A stretch of 5,353 bases of DNA from assembly GCA_023389095.1 (NCBI GenBank), contig JAEWFB010000016.1, positions 1 through 5,353 on the forward strand, written 5' to 3'. The stretch comes from Actinomycetes bacterium. GTDB lineage: Bacteria > Actinomycetota > Actinomycetes > Actinomycetales > Dermatophilaceae. The translations under genes and the position numbers were made by a program. Each line of letters opens with the position of its first letter. Positions within the stretch are counted from its first letter, which is position 1. Below are positions 5,115 through 5,353 of the stretch, piece after piece. The notes beneath the pieces are model-generated. The model did no database searches and had not been told where the DNA came from. It saw nothing but the letters and a program-made list of their open reading frames with translations.

Positions 5115-5135
5115 GTCCGTGTCGAAGCCGAGCCG

Positions 5136-5165
5136 GGACAGCAGAGCCCGGACAGAACAGAGCCC
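5136..5165. repeat. Imperfect tandem duplication at the csp terminator
   Basis: GGACAGCAGAGCCC (5136-5149) is followed directly by GGACAGAACAGAGCCC (5150-5165), the same sequence with two extra bases. The shared CAGAGCCC also forms the outer left arm of the terminator hairpin, so the upstream copy is a spare partner for its right arm. It may be a slippage duplication. Confidence 0.6.
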
Positions 5166-5189
5166 CCGACCATCCGGTCGGGGGCTCTG
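5158..5189 (-). terminator. Terminator of the cold-shock gene
   Basis: A perfect 14-bp stem (5158-5171 with 5176-5189) closes a 4-base loop. On the minus strand it begins 44 bases after the csp stop and is followed by TTCTGTCC, mildly T-rich. It can also block read-through from the LCP side. Confidence 0.85.
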
Positions 5190-5233
5190 CACAAACGACG
5201 TAGGTGTCGCTCGTTGCGGTGTTCTGCGGTGTG

Positions 5234-5353
5234 TCAGAGCGGACGAACTGCGTCGGCCTGCGGACCCTTGGGGCCCTGCGTGACCTCGAACTCGACGCGC
5301 TGAGCCTCGTCCAGCGAACGGTAGCCGTTCGACTGGATGGCCGAGTAGTGGAC
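5234..5353 (-). CDS. CspA-type cold-shock protein, C-terminal part
   Basis: The minus strand encodes 39 residues and a TGA stop (TCA at 5234-5236); the 5' part lies beyond the window. The visible part starts VHYSAIQSNGYRSL, the end of the RNP2 motif (full form VFVHYSAI) and its following loop. It continues EAQRVEFEVTQGPKGPQA and ends DAVRPL, the typical end of ~67-residue actinobacterial cold-shock domain proteins. These small OB-fold proteins bind single-stranded RNA and DNA in the cytoplasm and loosen RNA secondary structure; many are constitutive rather than cold-induced. About 60% of the expected protein is present, and no defect is seen in it. Its promoter and 5' leader, where cold control would act, are outside the window. 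Confidence 0.95.
   Translation of the reverse strand, partial: VHYSAIQSNGYRSLDEAQRVEFEVTQGPKGPQADAVRPL

Overview
The window looks like ordinary core chromosome from a high-GC Gram-positive bacterium (Actinomycetota). The evidence is the strongly G/C-ending codon use, a GTG start, GTP-dependent PEP carboxykinase of the mycobacterial type, a LytR-CpsA-Psr (LCP) protein with extra N-terminal membrane segments, and hairpin terminators without long T-tracts. The protein sequences suggest a member of Micrococcales, perhaps near Intrasporangiaceae, but that placement is inference from memory and was not tested.

Layout, left to right. A tRNA-Arg(ACG) gene on the minus strand is cut by the left edge (1-71). 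A 433-base non-coding stretch follows (72-504). It holds the tRNA promoter and a probable pckG control region with a perfect CRP/GlxR-type half-site pair, GTGA-N6-TCAC. Next come pckG (505-2340, +), a long GC-rich terminator (2389-2418), and a small four-helix membrane protein of the uncharacterised DUF6328 type (2493-2984, +). The latter seems to be read from a leaderless or nearly leaderless transcript just after a dyad. A very stable two-way terminator (3128-3175) then separates this gene from a convergent tRNA-Ser(GCT) gene (3179-3265, -). Divergent from the tRNA is a large LCP-family cell-wall glycopolymer ligase (3469-5004, +) with a terminator two bases after its stop. The last part is a convergent spacer with a 19-bp tandem repeat and a second terminator, then the 3' end of a cold-shock protein gene (5234-5353, -).

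The genes are largely separate transcription units, each closed by its own hairpin, and they do not form a pathway. PckG handles gluconeogenic and anaplerotic carbon flow, the LCP protein attaches glycopolymers to peptidoglycan outside the membrane, the tRNAs and cold-shock protein serve translation and RNA folding, and the DUF6328 protein has no known role. I found no CRISPR array, transposon, phage or toxin-antitoxin genes, and no evidence of an undescribed multi-gene system. The most interesting items are regulatory or structural: the CRP-like site before pckG, the palindromic 19-bp repeats between two terminators, the dyad before the leaderless DUF6328 gene, and the cysteine pattern of the LCP protein.
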